Shown here one piece after another: positions 14,901 to 26,100 of a DNA stretch of 64,000 nt (position 1 is its first letter; every line of letters begins with the position of its first letter). This DNA is from Syngnathus acus. Taxonomy: Eukaryota; Chordata; Actinopteri; Syngnathiformes; Syngnathidae. The notes under the pieces were generated by a model. The model made no database searches and was not told the DNA's origin. It saw nothing but the letters and a program-made list of their open reading frames with translations. The position numbers and the translations under genes were made by a program. The stretch is taken from positions 13,080,491 through 13,144,490 of the forward strand of contig NC_051092.1 of assembly GCF_901709675.1 (NCBI RefSeq). Reading direction: 5' to 3'.

Positions 14901-17900
14901 GCCATTAATAACTTGCCTTATTCAATATATCTGGTTTGACAATGCACTCTGACATCTAAATTATTCAAAAGTCTTAGGCACTCACCTAAAAAAATTATAA
15001 TTACCTTGATATAGTTCCATGAATAGAGTAAAAAAAAAAATGTTTTAATTAAAAAATACCTTTAAAGTAATAAAGGAACAATATTAAGTAAATAAAGTAG
15101 CCAATAATAATTTAAGATGCAATTTGTCAAAAATTAAATTGCACAAGTACAATAAAACAAATGATAAGCCATTGTTTTATCTCATCAATATCATGGTCAT
15201 CTTCATCATCATTATTATAAGCAATCTCACATACGTCACTGATTATATATTTTTTAATATTTATATGAAATTTTTAATATTAGAACATGTTTTTTATGAA
15301 GTATTTACAAAGAATCTACAACCTCCCTTACCATCTTGCACCTTGATGATTTCGGTGAATCTCATTATAAATCCGAGTTCAACGGATGTCCACAAGTAAC
15401 TTGCTGCTAAGAAATAAAAGGGTCTCAACTTACACTGACATTGCACTGAACGGAAAACACTGAAATGTCTTACTTTCTACTCCCTCCCCTTTTTTCTGCT
15501 TTATTTCATCAGCTGTCAGTGTCGCTTTCACACTCTCATTCGCTGTCGCCCCCACTCGTTCTATTGTATAGCTCACAGCGGTGACCACTTGCCTTTTGAC
15601 TGGAAGGTGAATGGAAAGGACTTAGAAAAAACAACTAAAGACTCCAACACTAAAAGGAGGCAATAGTAACTCTTTAGTGAGGCGATCTACAAAGGCCGGT
15701 CAAAGTGTCCAATAAAAAAAGGAACACGACATAGTCAGCTTGCCCTGTTTAACTCCACATTGTGAGGACAATACACACTGGTCGTGTCACACTGCTTATG
15801 GCGCAAAATGGAAAGAGGGCATCAAATCATCTTAGTGGTCAGACAGATAAACCAAGTATGCTAAAATGGTCCATGTAGCAATCCACAAACATTCTCTTCA
15901 AAAATTGAAAGCACACATATTAACCAAATGCATTGTCTCCAAATCCCCTTCCTGATAGAATCAACCAAAATAGGACGAACTGTTAGACGATGGACAATTT
16001 TACAGTGATGAAATGTAACCACACTTTGGATTGATTCCATTAACTCCAATGAGAGCATCGCACAGTGGCCTCATAGCAAGTCAGCAACGAATGTGTGCGT
16101 ATGTATCGTCACACCAGTGTGTACTCTTTGTCTTCTCGGCCATATTTTGTGTGGCGGTGTATGTGTTGGAGTTACAGAGGGGTTGCTCGGGGTCTCCAGA
16201 GGTGTGGGTGTTAAGGTCCAGTGAGTTAGCAGCGGATAAACAAGGTCAGCTGTAATGCAACAATGGCACAGTCCTGGTCCGTGATGCTTGGTTTCCCCAC
16301 ACAAACACACACGCATGACCACGCCAGGTTAGCTGCTGATAACAAATTGACGCTGGCATCCAAATAAACGCCTCATTTTTGGATACACTCACACAAACGT
16401 TACACGATGAAATCCTGATCGAGCCCATTTGATGACCTCACACGTCAAAATTCATTGCCAACTTTGCTAACTGGACGGTTGTTAGTAAATCAATAGACAT
16501 AAACAATACCAAAGAACAGGTCATAAAAAAAGCATCCCCCTATAGCCGTTTTACAATCAGTAACTAGAAAAATAAAAAAATTATATTTATTTCTTGCAAT
16601 TTTAAGGACAAATCTTTGGTGGGTATAGTCTATCAATAAAATGACCTGTCATTGTGTTTTATGAGGAGGTTATATATCAAAAGTATTAGTGGTACAGGAA
16701 TCGTTGACTACTAAAGAGTATTGTTACGTAATCGTACAGGTATCAGTTTTAAAAGAAGTGGTATCGAGCATCCCTAATTAAAATAAATACAGTACAAAAT
16801 GCATTTCGACTATTGAGCCGGTTTGAACAAGTTTGAGCTGGTTTGAGCCAGTTTTAGCAGTTTGAGTCTTCAATATCAATACAATTGCAATCAAAGCGTT
16901 CAGAAAGCCATTTAATGAGTCGACGAATCTTTATACAAAGCCAATACAACCTTACAGACAGGAGCACAGCGATGTTGTGAGAACAATGGCCGCACTCGTG
17001 TCCAAAACATTTCACACATCACTAACAGGACACGATTGCTACTGTTAAGTAGAAATCTCGTGAATTTTAGCACAGAATGTCTGGCACGATTGCCAAATAT
17101 TGCATATAATGTTTTCATGTGCTACACTTTTTCATAGTAAGTTGACCATTAGCAACACTGATAAATGTACAAATGTAGATGAAAAGTGAAAAGTGGAAAG
17201 ATACTATTCAGTGAATTCTAACTATTTGGGCTGAGAGATTTAAAAAAGTAATTTGGATCAATTGGTCGAGCCTACCGGCTGTGATCCCCAAATTCCCGGT
17301 GCCACACCAAACGCAAAGCAATACAACGTGAGCAGTGCAAGGACACTGAGTTTTATAAGAGCAAGCGAAAGTCTGCATGCTGTGCCAAAGATGACATTAA
17401 AGCTACGATAATTGTAAAGCCAGATGTGGCCAGAATGTGAAGGGAGAAAAAAAAAAAACGAAAACCAAGCAGCGGCTGCGCAAAGGTTGTAAAAGAAGAG
17501 TGACAAGCTGTGTGCTGACACGCATGTCAGCGGAGTCTCATAACAACTGAAGCCTAAAACTGGATTGCCGCTTAATGACATTTCGCAAACCACAATTAAT
17601 TTTTACTTATTTTGGCATCTCGGCACCACTTAATTTAATGTCTTGAACACTTAATTGAAAATAACTTTAACTCGAAGCAATGAATAATTACCGTCCCAGA
17701 GTCTCTTGTTACATTCAGATAACATACCGACATTAAATTTCACGCCACCTTAATTCATTTTGGAGGTAGGGTGGCGAAGAATAACCGACTTAATAGTGAC
17801 AAGCAAATCTGCATCTAATGAGATGTTTGCAAAGTGGGTCCAGGCAAAGTTCTTCATAAATAAAATTTAAAAAAAAATCTGTTTACATGATGCCCACTGC

Positions 17901-20900
17901 GCAGTGTGCAGTGGAAAATGAGTTGAGGTCTAAACAGTTGGAAGGAGGAGATTGAGTGGAAGTGATGCCATTAACTTGGTGGCGCTCGCTGGCTCGCTCT
18001 CCTGGTCTAAAGGCTCGTTGGGCTCGGCCGACTATAAACAATCTAAACAAACCCAACAGACGCTTAAGAGTAAGTGCTCCCTGTTTCAACCGCCACCCCC
18101 TCCCATCTCCTGCCGCCCTCCGTCTCCCTGTCATATGCGCTCAACTCGTTTAATGTCCTGCAAATGAAGCAGATTTATTAATGTGTAATTAAGTAATAAT
18201 CATCACTACATAATGCATGAGAGACTCGAGGGGCTGAGAGCTGAGAGCGTGAGGAGAGCGAGCGATAGGATAGAAAGGTTCGCCCAACAGACAGAGGAGG
18301 AGCTTTTCGCTGGCGCGCCTCACTAAAGACACACATTAAAAAGGGATTAATCCACTGAAATAATATTTTGATAAGACAGAAGCAGCGCTCGCTCGCTCGC
18401 TCAGTCGCTCCTCACTCCACATCTTCTCTTATCCCATCATGCATTTCTAAGACCGTTTGCCCACGTTCAATTAACAGACTGCAATTAGCCGAGTGGCCTA
18501 ATGTTAATACGGACTTTATCGGTGTAAAGACGAGACAGAGGTGAACTGCATTACAGATTTTTTAAATTAATGGTCTGATTCATCTGCATTTTTTTCAGCC
18601 CAAAATAGACATCAGTCTGAAAAAAAAAAAAACAGCATAGACGGGTCCCAATTCTGAACTTGCGTTGTGTTGCGCAGACGTGAGTCAACCGCCCAGATTG
18701 TCATGCTGCTCTTCTTTTAGAGACAACAATTAATTGACACTGACTCAAGGAGCTGCCTCTGCCAAGTACAAAAAAGTCGCGCACTCAATTTGGCTTGAAA
18801 ACACAATCAATCAACAATCCACATAATCCATTAACTTTCACTAACCTGAGGTTAAAATCTGTCACCAGCATAATCACTAATAATCACTTATGAGTTATTC
18901 ATAGCCAGTGGCAACACTTCGGCGTGTAAAAAAATATATCCGTAAAGCAATAGTAGCAGTGAAGTGATCATTTAAGACCAGATTTAGCGATAGCGATCTC
19001 CCCACTTAAAAATGTGATTTCATGGTCTAGCCCAGCACTACACGGAGCCAGTAAGAAAGTAAAGCAGAAGATGGATGAGGTGGGACTTGTGCGTTTCTCT
19101 CAGATTGTTTTGTCTTGCCAGTGTCTGTGGAAATCAGCCAGCGAGTCAGAGTTGGCTGAGCAGGTGAAAGACAGGAGAACATGAAAACACCGATAATCCC
19201 CTGGCGATGCTCACCTCGCTCTGGCCTCCGACGCTCCCTCCCGCTTGGCCACTCACCTGCTCTGTGCAAGTGTTGCCCACCCCTAAACACCTCCCCCCCT
19301 TTTACCCTTCACCCCCTGTGTTCCCCCTCCAACTCACCCCCCCCGCCCAATGTCAGGTCTTGTCAAGCTGTCAGTAGGGCAAGGTGTGAAGGGGAGATAG
19401 CAAAAACATCCACACACACACGCACAGATGCATGACTACACATCGGCTTATGCAAGATAGACTACGAGGCCTGCGTCACCTGAGGTGGCTATTCACAGAG
19501 TGTTGCCGGTGGAGGTCCTGGGCCTCGGATTTTCCTCGCTCTGCTTCACCTGGCTGCCTGACTAAAGCTAATCTGGTTAGCCCACTGCCTTCATGACACG
19601 GCCGTTGTCTGTGATGCATGAGAATGCAGATCTCACAAGCAGAAACACAGGCACTTTGAGAGAAGCAACAAAAACAGTGGTGGACAAAGTCAGTGGTGCA
19701 AAGCGGAAGATTTGAACACAGACATCAACAATACTAAGTGCAACAGCCACAGGCTGGTTGCAAACAACTCTACTTTCCATTTTTAAAGCACTGGAGGTCC
19801 TGGACCTTTTGGTTTCGTCTCCAATTGTACCTGACAGGATGCAGTTAAAATCATGTACTACCAATCCGATACAAGACAAAATTCTGAGCGGTTCTCCAAA
19901 TGGACGCGTCAAACTGACCCCGACGTTTTAATGCCCAAAAAATTCCACTTCAATAGCACACGAGACGTGACAAATAGAACATAACTTGTGAAACGCACAC
20001 AGAATAGGTTATGTCCACAATTCTTTTTTTTTTTTTTCAGTAAAATGCTCATCTAATTTTTTTTAACACTCTGGGGAAACATCGGCAAATATGTTGGCCA
20101 CTTTTTACGTTTCTAGAATATCTACAGCTGCCTAAATGCATCAACTATACAAATCACTAATTAAGCCCAGGCAAGAAATTGCCAATATTGTCCTGAACAG
20201 TACAATTTCCAAAAGTCCATTAAGTGGTGATAGTTAATTATTTTCTCTTAGTTAGATCATTTAAATGAATGGTTTGGACTGCGGTGATTCTTAAAATGTC
20301 ATAAGGGTACCACAGAAGGTGAGCGAGTTTACACTAGTGATACAAAAGAAAGAATCACAAAAGAATCACTCAAGACAAAAAAAATAAAAAATTAAAACAC
20401 GAAAAACATTCAAGCATATCAGAATGAATGAAAAGATCAACTGATGCAAGGAAAATGAAAGGAGATGCAAAATTACAGTAAATTATATTAAAATCTTCGT
20501 CCCAATAAATTTGTATTCGATATTTCAGATCTGTTTGTTTTTTTTAACATTTATTCATCAAAAAATATTTCACTTTAGTGCAATGCATTTTAAGCACATT
20601 TTTTGTCAATGTTATTTTACTTAAGCAGGTGTTTACGTTCAAACTGCAGATATAAGTGACTAACTTACAATTATATTAAACATGTCCTTTCAAGCAATGA
20701 CGGTGGTACACGGAGAGTTAAGTATTATTTGACAACCACTGGCTCAGACTTGGATCATCAAAAGTGTGGACATGTACGTACATTGATTTTTCTCAACTCC
20801 AAGTTCAGTGTGATGTCACTGTAGCATTACAGCAATTCAGATGCCACATCCACACTTGTTGAGCACATCAAAACATTCTATTTTCCAAGTTTGGCAACTC

Positions 20901-22112
20901 ACACCACTGACAAGTGCACCGAAAGAGTCACTCACAATCCAAATGCACATCCAACTACTGCTTTATGTCTTCACAGAAAATGTCACCAAAATTACAAATA
21001 TTGATATTATGCTATTTTCATCTACAGGTCCATAAATGTTTCTCACATTGGTAGCCTAAGTTGGGATCTTGCAAGTTCTTTCTAAAGTGTGCCATTTTAT
21101 TACCGCACAAATGACCCACAATATGCATGACAACACCTGCGCTTCTGCTTGTGCGACCTGAGATAAATGAACCCGAGATAAACCAAAACAAGACATCGCT
21201 TAGCTCGTACAGCTCCGTCAAACTTATCAGCCAGTTTGAATTAGTGTCAGGTCTAGTGGCTTCCTAGATAGTCTGAGCGGGACAGCCTCCACGGAGAAGG
21301 AAATGGGGGAGGGGGGGGTGTTGACCACATGGTCACGTTGCCCATCTGGGTCCCATAAAGGAAACATGGAGACCAAGGTTGCCACATGCCCTCCATGTAT
21401 GATGCCAGTTCACCCATGCACGACAATGAATACTGGTTTGCACAAATTACACAAAGTGGGGCTCTGACTCATAACAACATGTTTGGGGGGGGGATCATCG
21501 GCATGTGTTTAACTTCATGGAAAAATAACCAATAAATGCCGTGATAAATTAGTGGGTGCAAAACCACAGAGGGCATCATGAGAACGAAAGAAGTGAGATG
21601 TAAAAGTAGCAAAACAAAGATGAAAAGTGACATCTTTTAGATCTTAGATGAGAGGTGTCAACACTTGTTTAGCACATCTGAGGCACAAAATGATGCAAAA
21701 CAACAAAACCTGACAGCATGTGTTAAGTCCACTTGATATGTAGGCTAGGGGTCAAGAAAGGTCCATCTAGCAAAACAAGCCAGGAAAATACATTCCAAGC
21801 GAGCAGACTAGAAGATGGAGCGCCAATTAGATGTTGGGGGAACGATCCAAAAGTCCACAATTCTCTATTGATAAGCTCATTTTAAAACCATCAGGAGTGA
21901 TCAATGCACTTTTTTGTTTTTTTAAAGCAAGGTGGACGACTGCAAAGAGGAGCAACACTTTGAACCTGAGCTTGAAAAACAACCGAGTGGCAAGCAAAAT
22001 CTCAGTGGTGGTTCTGGCCGCACTGGTTTTTAGACAGAAAGTACAAGATTTTTTTTTTTTTTTTTAACTTACCTTTCACAGAGCGCGGTTTGGCCTGCTT
22101 TCGTCTGGACAT
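1207..22112 (-). CDS. znf423: znf423, 5' part: zinc finger protein 423 (first 95 residues)
   Basis: Nuclear C2H2 zinc-finger transcription factor (Ebf- and Smad-associated, also called OAZ or Zfp423). Three minus-strand exons join in frame: 22073-22112 (40 nt), 9927-9989 (63 nt) and 1207-1389 (183 nt). The start reads MSRRKQAKPRSVK, the short N-terminal peptide used by ZNF423 and, with one change, by its paralogue ZNF521. The second exon gives AVEEGE..., matching the VEEGEASD segment of ZNF423 and not the DPNCKLED segment of ZNF521. The third exon is acidic, then carries the first zinc finger (C72, C75, H88, H92; C-x2-C-x12-H-x3-H) in the context DDDSIFTCDNCQHDF, which resembles ZNF423. It ends in phase 1 at a GTGAGA donor, so about 1,200 more residues are expected to the left of position 1. 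The assignment is from family memory; the splice joins are read directly. Introns are 12.1 and 8.5 kb. Confidence 0.9.
4235..4312. repeat. (GT)n microsatellite
   Basis: About 78 bp of GT repeats with single-base interruptions (CGTG, ATGCG). It lies in znf423 intron 2. Confidence 0.97.
4645..4710. repeat. (ATTT)n microsatellite
   Basis: About 65 bp of tetranucleotide ATTT repeat with a short interruption ('ttgaatgta') near the right end. Confidence 0.95.
5836..5904. repeat. (CA)n microsatellite
   Basis: An uninterrupted run of 34 CA units in znf423 intron 2. It is the longest pure dinucleotide run in the window. Confidence 0.97.
8940..9355. mobile_element. Short non-autonomous DNA-transposon-like element (GGCGC subtype)
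   Basis: The left end TACCGTATTTTCCG and the right end CGGAAAATACGGTA are perfect inverted repeats. Sub-terminal copies of 'ataaggcgcac' and 'gtgcgccttatagtccgg' face each other. The interior is AT-rich with no coding frame. The flanks ACT / ACT could be a 3-bp target duplication, but the other copies do not show one. The right-hand 65 bp closely match the left sub-terminal region of the element at 33323-35666. The superfamily is not assigned. Confidence 0.75.
9927..9989 (-). CDS. znf423: znf423 coding exon 2
   Basis: A 63-nt exon between acceptor CTTCTCAG and donor GTTAGT. It is phase 1 at both ends, so skipping it would keep frame. It encodes AVEEGESSECGASWEESTVQT (split codons at both ends), aligning with the VEEGEASD start of this segment in mammals but shorter than the mammalian one. 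Confidence 0.88.
10660..11023 (+). mobile_element. tRNA-derived SINE with target-site duplication
   Basis: A 364-bp element flanked by a perfect 13-bp direct repeat AAGTTCTCATTTG at 10647-10659 and 11024-11036. The head has RNA polymerase III box-like sequences: 'tgggtagcacgtccgcctca' for box A and 'gggttcgattcc' for box B. The body has the familiar fish wording 'gcatgttctccccgggcc' and 'ggtttcctcccacatcccaa'. It ends in GGATG repeats. It belongs to a very abundant teleost SINE class. The intact duplication suggests a fairly recent insertion. Confidence 0.9.
16660..16766. repeat. Degraded DNA-transposon fragment (GGTATCGAGCATCCCTAA end)
   Basis: Repeated words such as 'cgtacaggtatcag' and the terminal 'ggtatcgagcatccctaa' match a common fish repeat type whose end reads TTAGGGATGCTCGATACC. 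Only one end can be seen. A similar 'gtatcggg...gtgccgatacc' remnant lies at 56905-56975. Confidence 0.45.
18130..18640. promoter_or_regulatory. Candidate conserved non-coding element in znf423 intron 1
   Basis: Two patches (about 18130-18260 and 18440-18640) are dense in TAAT/ATTA homeodomain-type cores, TTTATTAATG, TAATTAAG and CAATTAA words. They are separated by a CGCTCGCT run. They lack the simple repeats and transposon ends common nearby. Developmental genes such as znf423 often carry deeply conserved intronic enhancers. This call is inference from composition only. Confidence 0.3.
22073..22112 (-). CDS. znf423: znf423 coding exon 1
   Basis: ATG at 22112-22110 (minus) opens 13 codons, MSRRKQAKPRSVK, plus one base, then a strong donor GTAAGTT. 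MSRRKQ is the repressor peptide shared by SALL, FOG, BCL11 and ZNF423/521 factors, and in those proteins it recruits NuRD. The donor is followed directly by an A-rich run (T-rich on the plus strand). Confidence 0.92.
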
Positions 22113-23190
22113 CGCTGCAGCGGGTTTAATTCGACTGCTGTTGCTGTTTGTCTCTCTTTTTTTTGTTGTTGCTCCGTTCCGTGTTTTCAGCTCACCATGC
22201 AGGCGGGCACAGCCACCGAGATTCAACCGCCCTCCTCCTCCTCCACTCGGCCGCGGCTTTTTCGCCTGTTGCAATGCGGCACCCTCGCTCGCTCGAGTTC
22301 GGCGTCAGGGGGAGAAAAAGGGAAAAAAGTACACACTGCGTGTGTCCCAAAACGCGTGGAGTCGGGAACGCCTAGCGTGGGGCGCACGAAGAGGAAGCAG
22401 CAACCTGTAGAATAAACAACTTCTGCTTTAAACGCGACACTCGGAAATACCGTCAAAGTGAGTCCGGAAATGTCCGTTTGCGCGAAACGTGGAGATCCAA
22501 GTGAGGAGAAGCGACGAGCGCAGAGGATACTGACGTGTGTAGGTGGACGGATTATGCCCCCTGTCAAAGTCGCTACCAGTGTCTGCTTTTAGTTGAGTTC
22601 GTCTTTGCCCTCCGAGAAAGCGTCGCGCGGACTCCGTCCCTTGGCTAGTAGTGCTCGGGTGGCACGGACGCAGCGCATCTCCTCCACCCCCCTCGCGTGA
22701 GGAATTTGACTAGTAACGTGTTCTTATTTCCCAAAGCCCTGTGCCCTGTGGTGATAATAAGAGCCAGAAATTCGCTAGCCTCTGTCTCCCTGCTTTTTCT
22801 TTGTCCTGACTCTGGCTACCAGTCTCCCTCCTCCTCCTCTGCCTGCCTCTGCTGGCGGGGCTGCGGCGCAGACACACATAATAAAGCCAAGGCAGGCAGT
22901 GCTTGGCTGGAAATGTAGCCGCGTCCCAGCAGGGGGATGTGAGAGAAGGGTCCCGGCGGGGGAGCGCTCTGATCCCGCAGGGAGCAGCTCGGCACAGCCC
23001 GGGTTGGCTGAGGCAGAGAGGCAGGCAGGGCTTGACGGGGAGAGGGAGCGGAGAGAGAGGCCGAGAGAGGTGGCGAGAGCAGGGGGAGCGTTGGGCAACA
23101 GCGCCTACCCGCGGCCGATTTGTGCTGCTACAACGGGGACCGAGCGACTTGACAGGGAGGAGACGGAGAGAAAATGTGGAGTTGGATTAC
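22113..23190 (-). promoter_or_regulatory. CpG-rich promoter / 5' UTR zone of znf423
   Basis: This stretch lies directly upstream of the znf423 start on the minus strand. It is the longest G+C- and CpG-rich block in the window, with repeated CGCG, GCGC and GGCGGG-type words and a purine-rich GAGAGAGG area near 23040-23160. Base composition falls back to AT-rich beyond about 23200. A CpG-island promoter with 5' UTR is the natural reading. The exact transcription start, and any non-coding 5' exon, cannot be seen. Several overlapping open frames here are a by-product of the G+C content. Confidence 0.65.
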
Positions 23191-26100
23191 AATGAGATAT
23201 GGAGGAAATAAATTCAATGGCTCAGTGTTTCTGCTGACGCACACTGATAACAAAATATTTGAATTTTGACATGAAAATACAGGACAAACCTAAGATGCAC
23301 GCATGTAGGTAGTTTGTGCCAAGTGCAGCACATAGCTACTGTGTACTGAAATAATCTTGTTTCATTTCACTCACAAGACAACTTCACACAACTGACAACT
23401 TTCTTAACTGGTGTTATGTTGATAGTCAAATTTGAACATTCTGAATTTCTGTCAAGGAATGAACTCACTGAGCTGACCTTACTTTTTCTCTTCAATAAAT
23501 AATTCAAATTTGAATTATGTTGTAGGTCTTGACTAAAATCGAGTGCATAACATTGACCCATGAACATTGTTGCGAAGAAACAACAGGAGGGTTAATGTGC
23601 AGAGGGAGAAAAGCTTGGTAAAGCTTTTAGAGTATGGCAAGATGCCCAGACCTTTCAGCTCAAGACCAAAATTAGAACATTGTTTTCCTCACACCCAAAC
23701 ACCCGTCCACTCATTTTTTTTGGTACCGCTTATCCTCACTCAGGTCACTGATAAACTTGAAACTATCCCAGCAGACTCTGGATGGCGGACAGAGGCGGAG
23801 CTAAATGGTGGTCATTGGTGGCCATAGACACTTTTCTAAAGAATGACACAGACACATGGCCACCCCTCACTGTGGTGTTCACCTTGGCCAGTAGCCACCC
23901 CGGTGAAAAAATTATGACTACACCCCTGGAAGCATAATACACGCCGGCATAATCACCAGTCAATCACGTGGACATGGAGAAAAATATTCACACTCACATG
24001 TTCTTCAAAGTAAAACAGTTGCATACAGTAAGATTCTTGTGCCTTTAAATAATTTGGGGGAACCCTGATGACATGTTTTAGAGAGCTTCTGATTGGTTAA
24101 TTGACAAAATTGACATTTACTTTTGTTGACTTAACTCCTGCAATCTTATAGAAAGCAGACTTTGACTTTTCTTTTTGTCATTGTCAAATGGGTTATATAG
24201 TAGCGCTTTGGCAAGTTAAACTAAACAAAGTATCAATTCCCTATTTTAATGATTGTACACACACAACCTAGAAATGAGATTATTTAAAATATATTAGTTC
24301 GGTTTGTAAAAACAGTGGGTGTGCATGCGTGCTAAAGAAAACAAAGCTCCGGATTTACTTGAACCCAATAATAATAATTTGCTGAAAATGAGCATGTTCC
24401 ACCTTTAAATGGTTCCTTTGTCTTAAAGGGGTTTAATATTTTTCTCATTTGTAGCAATTTCTTCAGGGAAGTCTCTGACAGGATTAGTTTAAGCCTGTTC
24501 ATTTGGGCTGAGCAGAGCCTAACCGTGTATAATGAGCATTTTACACCCTTCGAAAATGTCTGCTCCTTTTCTGTCACTAATATAGATACGTTGTGTTTTA
24601 GATATCAACCCACAAAAGAATTGAAGTGTTCTTCAAAAGGGAATTCTATGAAAAGCAAGCATACCGTTTACTGAACATACGTAAATCAAGTGTATGTGCA
24701 TGTTGTGTCTTCTTCAAAGCTTCTTTATGTCCAATAAAGAAAAGCGGGAAATGTGTGAGTGTGTGTATGGACAAAGTAAAGCCGACAAAAGAGGGAGGGA
24801 AAATGAAAATCACTGGATGCTTTGTTCTTCCCTCTGTGCTCCAACTGAGTGCTCTCTGGCCACAGCTGAGCTTTTGCATGTTCCTTCTCTGGTTGTCATG
24901 GATAACTGGGTAACGTGGAGCTCCCGGTGCTAAGCAGCGGGACTACTGGCCTCTGCAGACCGTGTCCTCCTGTGGAGAGGCAGAACAGCCTTCAAGATTG
25001 ACCCCCCCCCCCCCGCCTCCTGTCTCCCTCCGCTTCACCCGCCGACCCTCACACTCCCCCCTCATGAAATGAGTGCACACCAGGAGGCCTGTGTGTGTGT
25101 GCGCCTTTCTCTGTGTGTTGCGCTCCCCTAATGTGACTGCCGTTGGCACAGAGGGGCAAAAGCCCTCACTCAGTGGTTGGTCCCCCTGTGCCCCCCTTTT
25201 TTCCTCTGCTCGGTTTTGCCAGTAAACACAAAAGAGTGTGGAGAAAAAAAGGCCACATTACAAGCTCCTTAAGGGTCAAGGACAGGCCTGAGGCTGAATA
25301 GCTTCTAAGAGTTGCATTGTCAAATCACATAGCTTGCGATTACACCCTCTGTCAGCTTTGCGAGGATTTGACTCCCTTAAACACACACACACCCATACAC
25401 ACTCACCGAGGAAAACAACTAGCCACAACGGAGTAAGTCGCTCGACTGACATAAGGCAGGAATTCATACATACAGGAAATGAATGGACCAAAGCGGGAGC
25501 AGATGGCGAATTACAGCTTCCAAAATATGCAATTGCCTTTAAGATTTTACACCAAAAGAACAAAACAGTTTACAGGGACCAAGAACTAGTTATAGGTGAA
25601 TCACATTGCAACGTCCAAAATGGGCAAGCAGATTCATTGAACAAGCATGATTTAACGATTTTTGTGATGCCAGACAAGGTGGCAGAAAATCTGAATATGG
25701 CTATGATGATCATACAACAACAACTAATGGAACTTGAGACCTGAAAATACTGTACACATCCTGATTGCTAAATGCAATACAAGTCATACAATATTGTCCA
25801 TACATACATTTGATATAGATTTGGGTCAAAGGTGAGGTATACTCTTGACTGCAGTCAAGTCCTCAGATGGACAAACAGCCATTGACACACTTTGAGTGAA
25901 CTTAATTTCCTCAGAAATATATTAAATTACAGAAATAGAAATCAGTGAAGCAAATTGTCTCGGAGCGAAGAACAAGATGACGAGAGTGTTTAAAGGCAGC
26001 AACAAAGAAAACAGTGTGAACCCTTAAATATTTTTTTAACCTAAGATGACAGGCAGTATCGTCTATCTGCTGACCTCTAGTGGCCATAAGTAGTGTGTGC

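Larger units (their letters stand above)
9990..22072 (-). other. znf423 intron 1
   Basis: About 12.1 kb of intron. It contains one intact SINE (10660-11023), a remnant of a GGTATCGAGCATCCCTAA-type repeat near 16660-16765, and two motif-dense patches at 18130-18260 and 18440-18640 that are candidate enhancers. Overlapping open frames at 13880-14499 on both strands carry no recognisable domain and are taken as chance. Confidence 0.7.

Noticed and set aside
22073-22112. Assignment of the MSRRKQ exon to zfpm, sall or znf521
   Set aside because: The following exons (AVEEGE and the DDDSIFTCDNCQHDF finger) fit ZNF423 and not those relatives.
22090-22415. Plus-strand open frames beginning MQAGTATE or MACFRLD
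   Set aside because: They overlap the znf423 first exon and its CpG-rich 5' zone and have no recognisable domain.
25334-25744. 136-codon plus-strand open frame
   Set aside because: It starts in a CA repeat and has no recognisable motif, promoter or poly(A) signal. Treated as chance.
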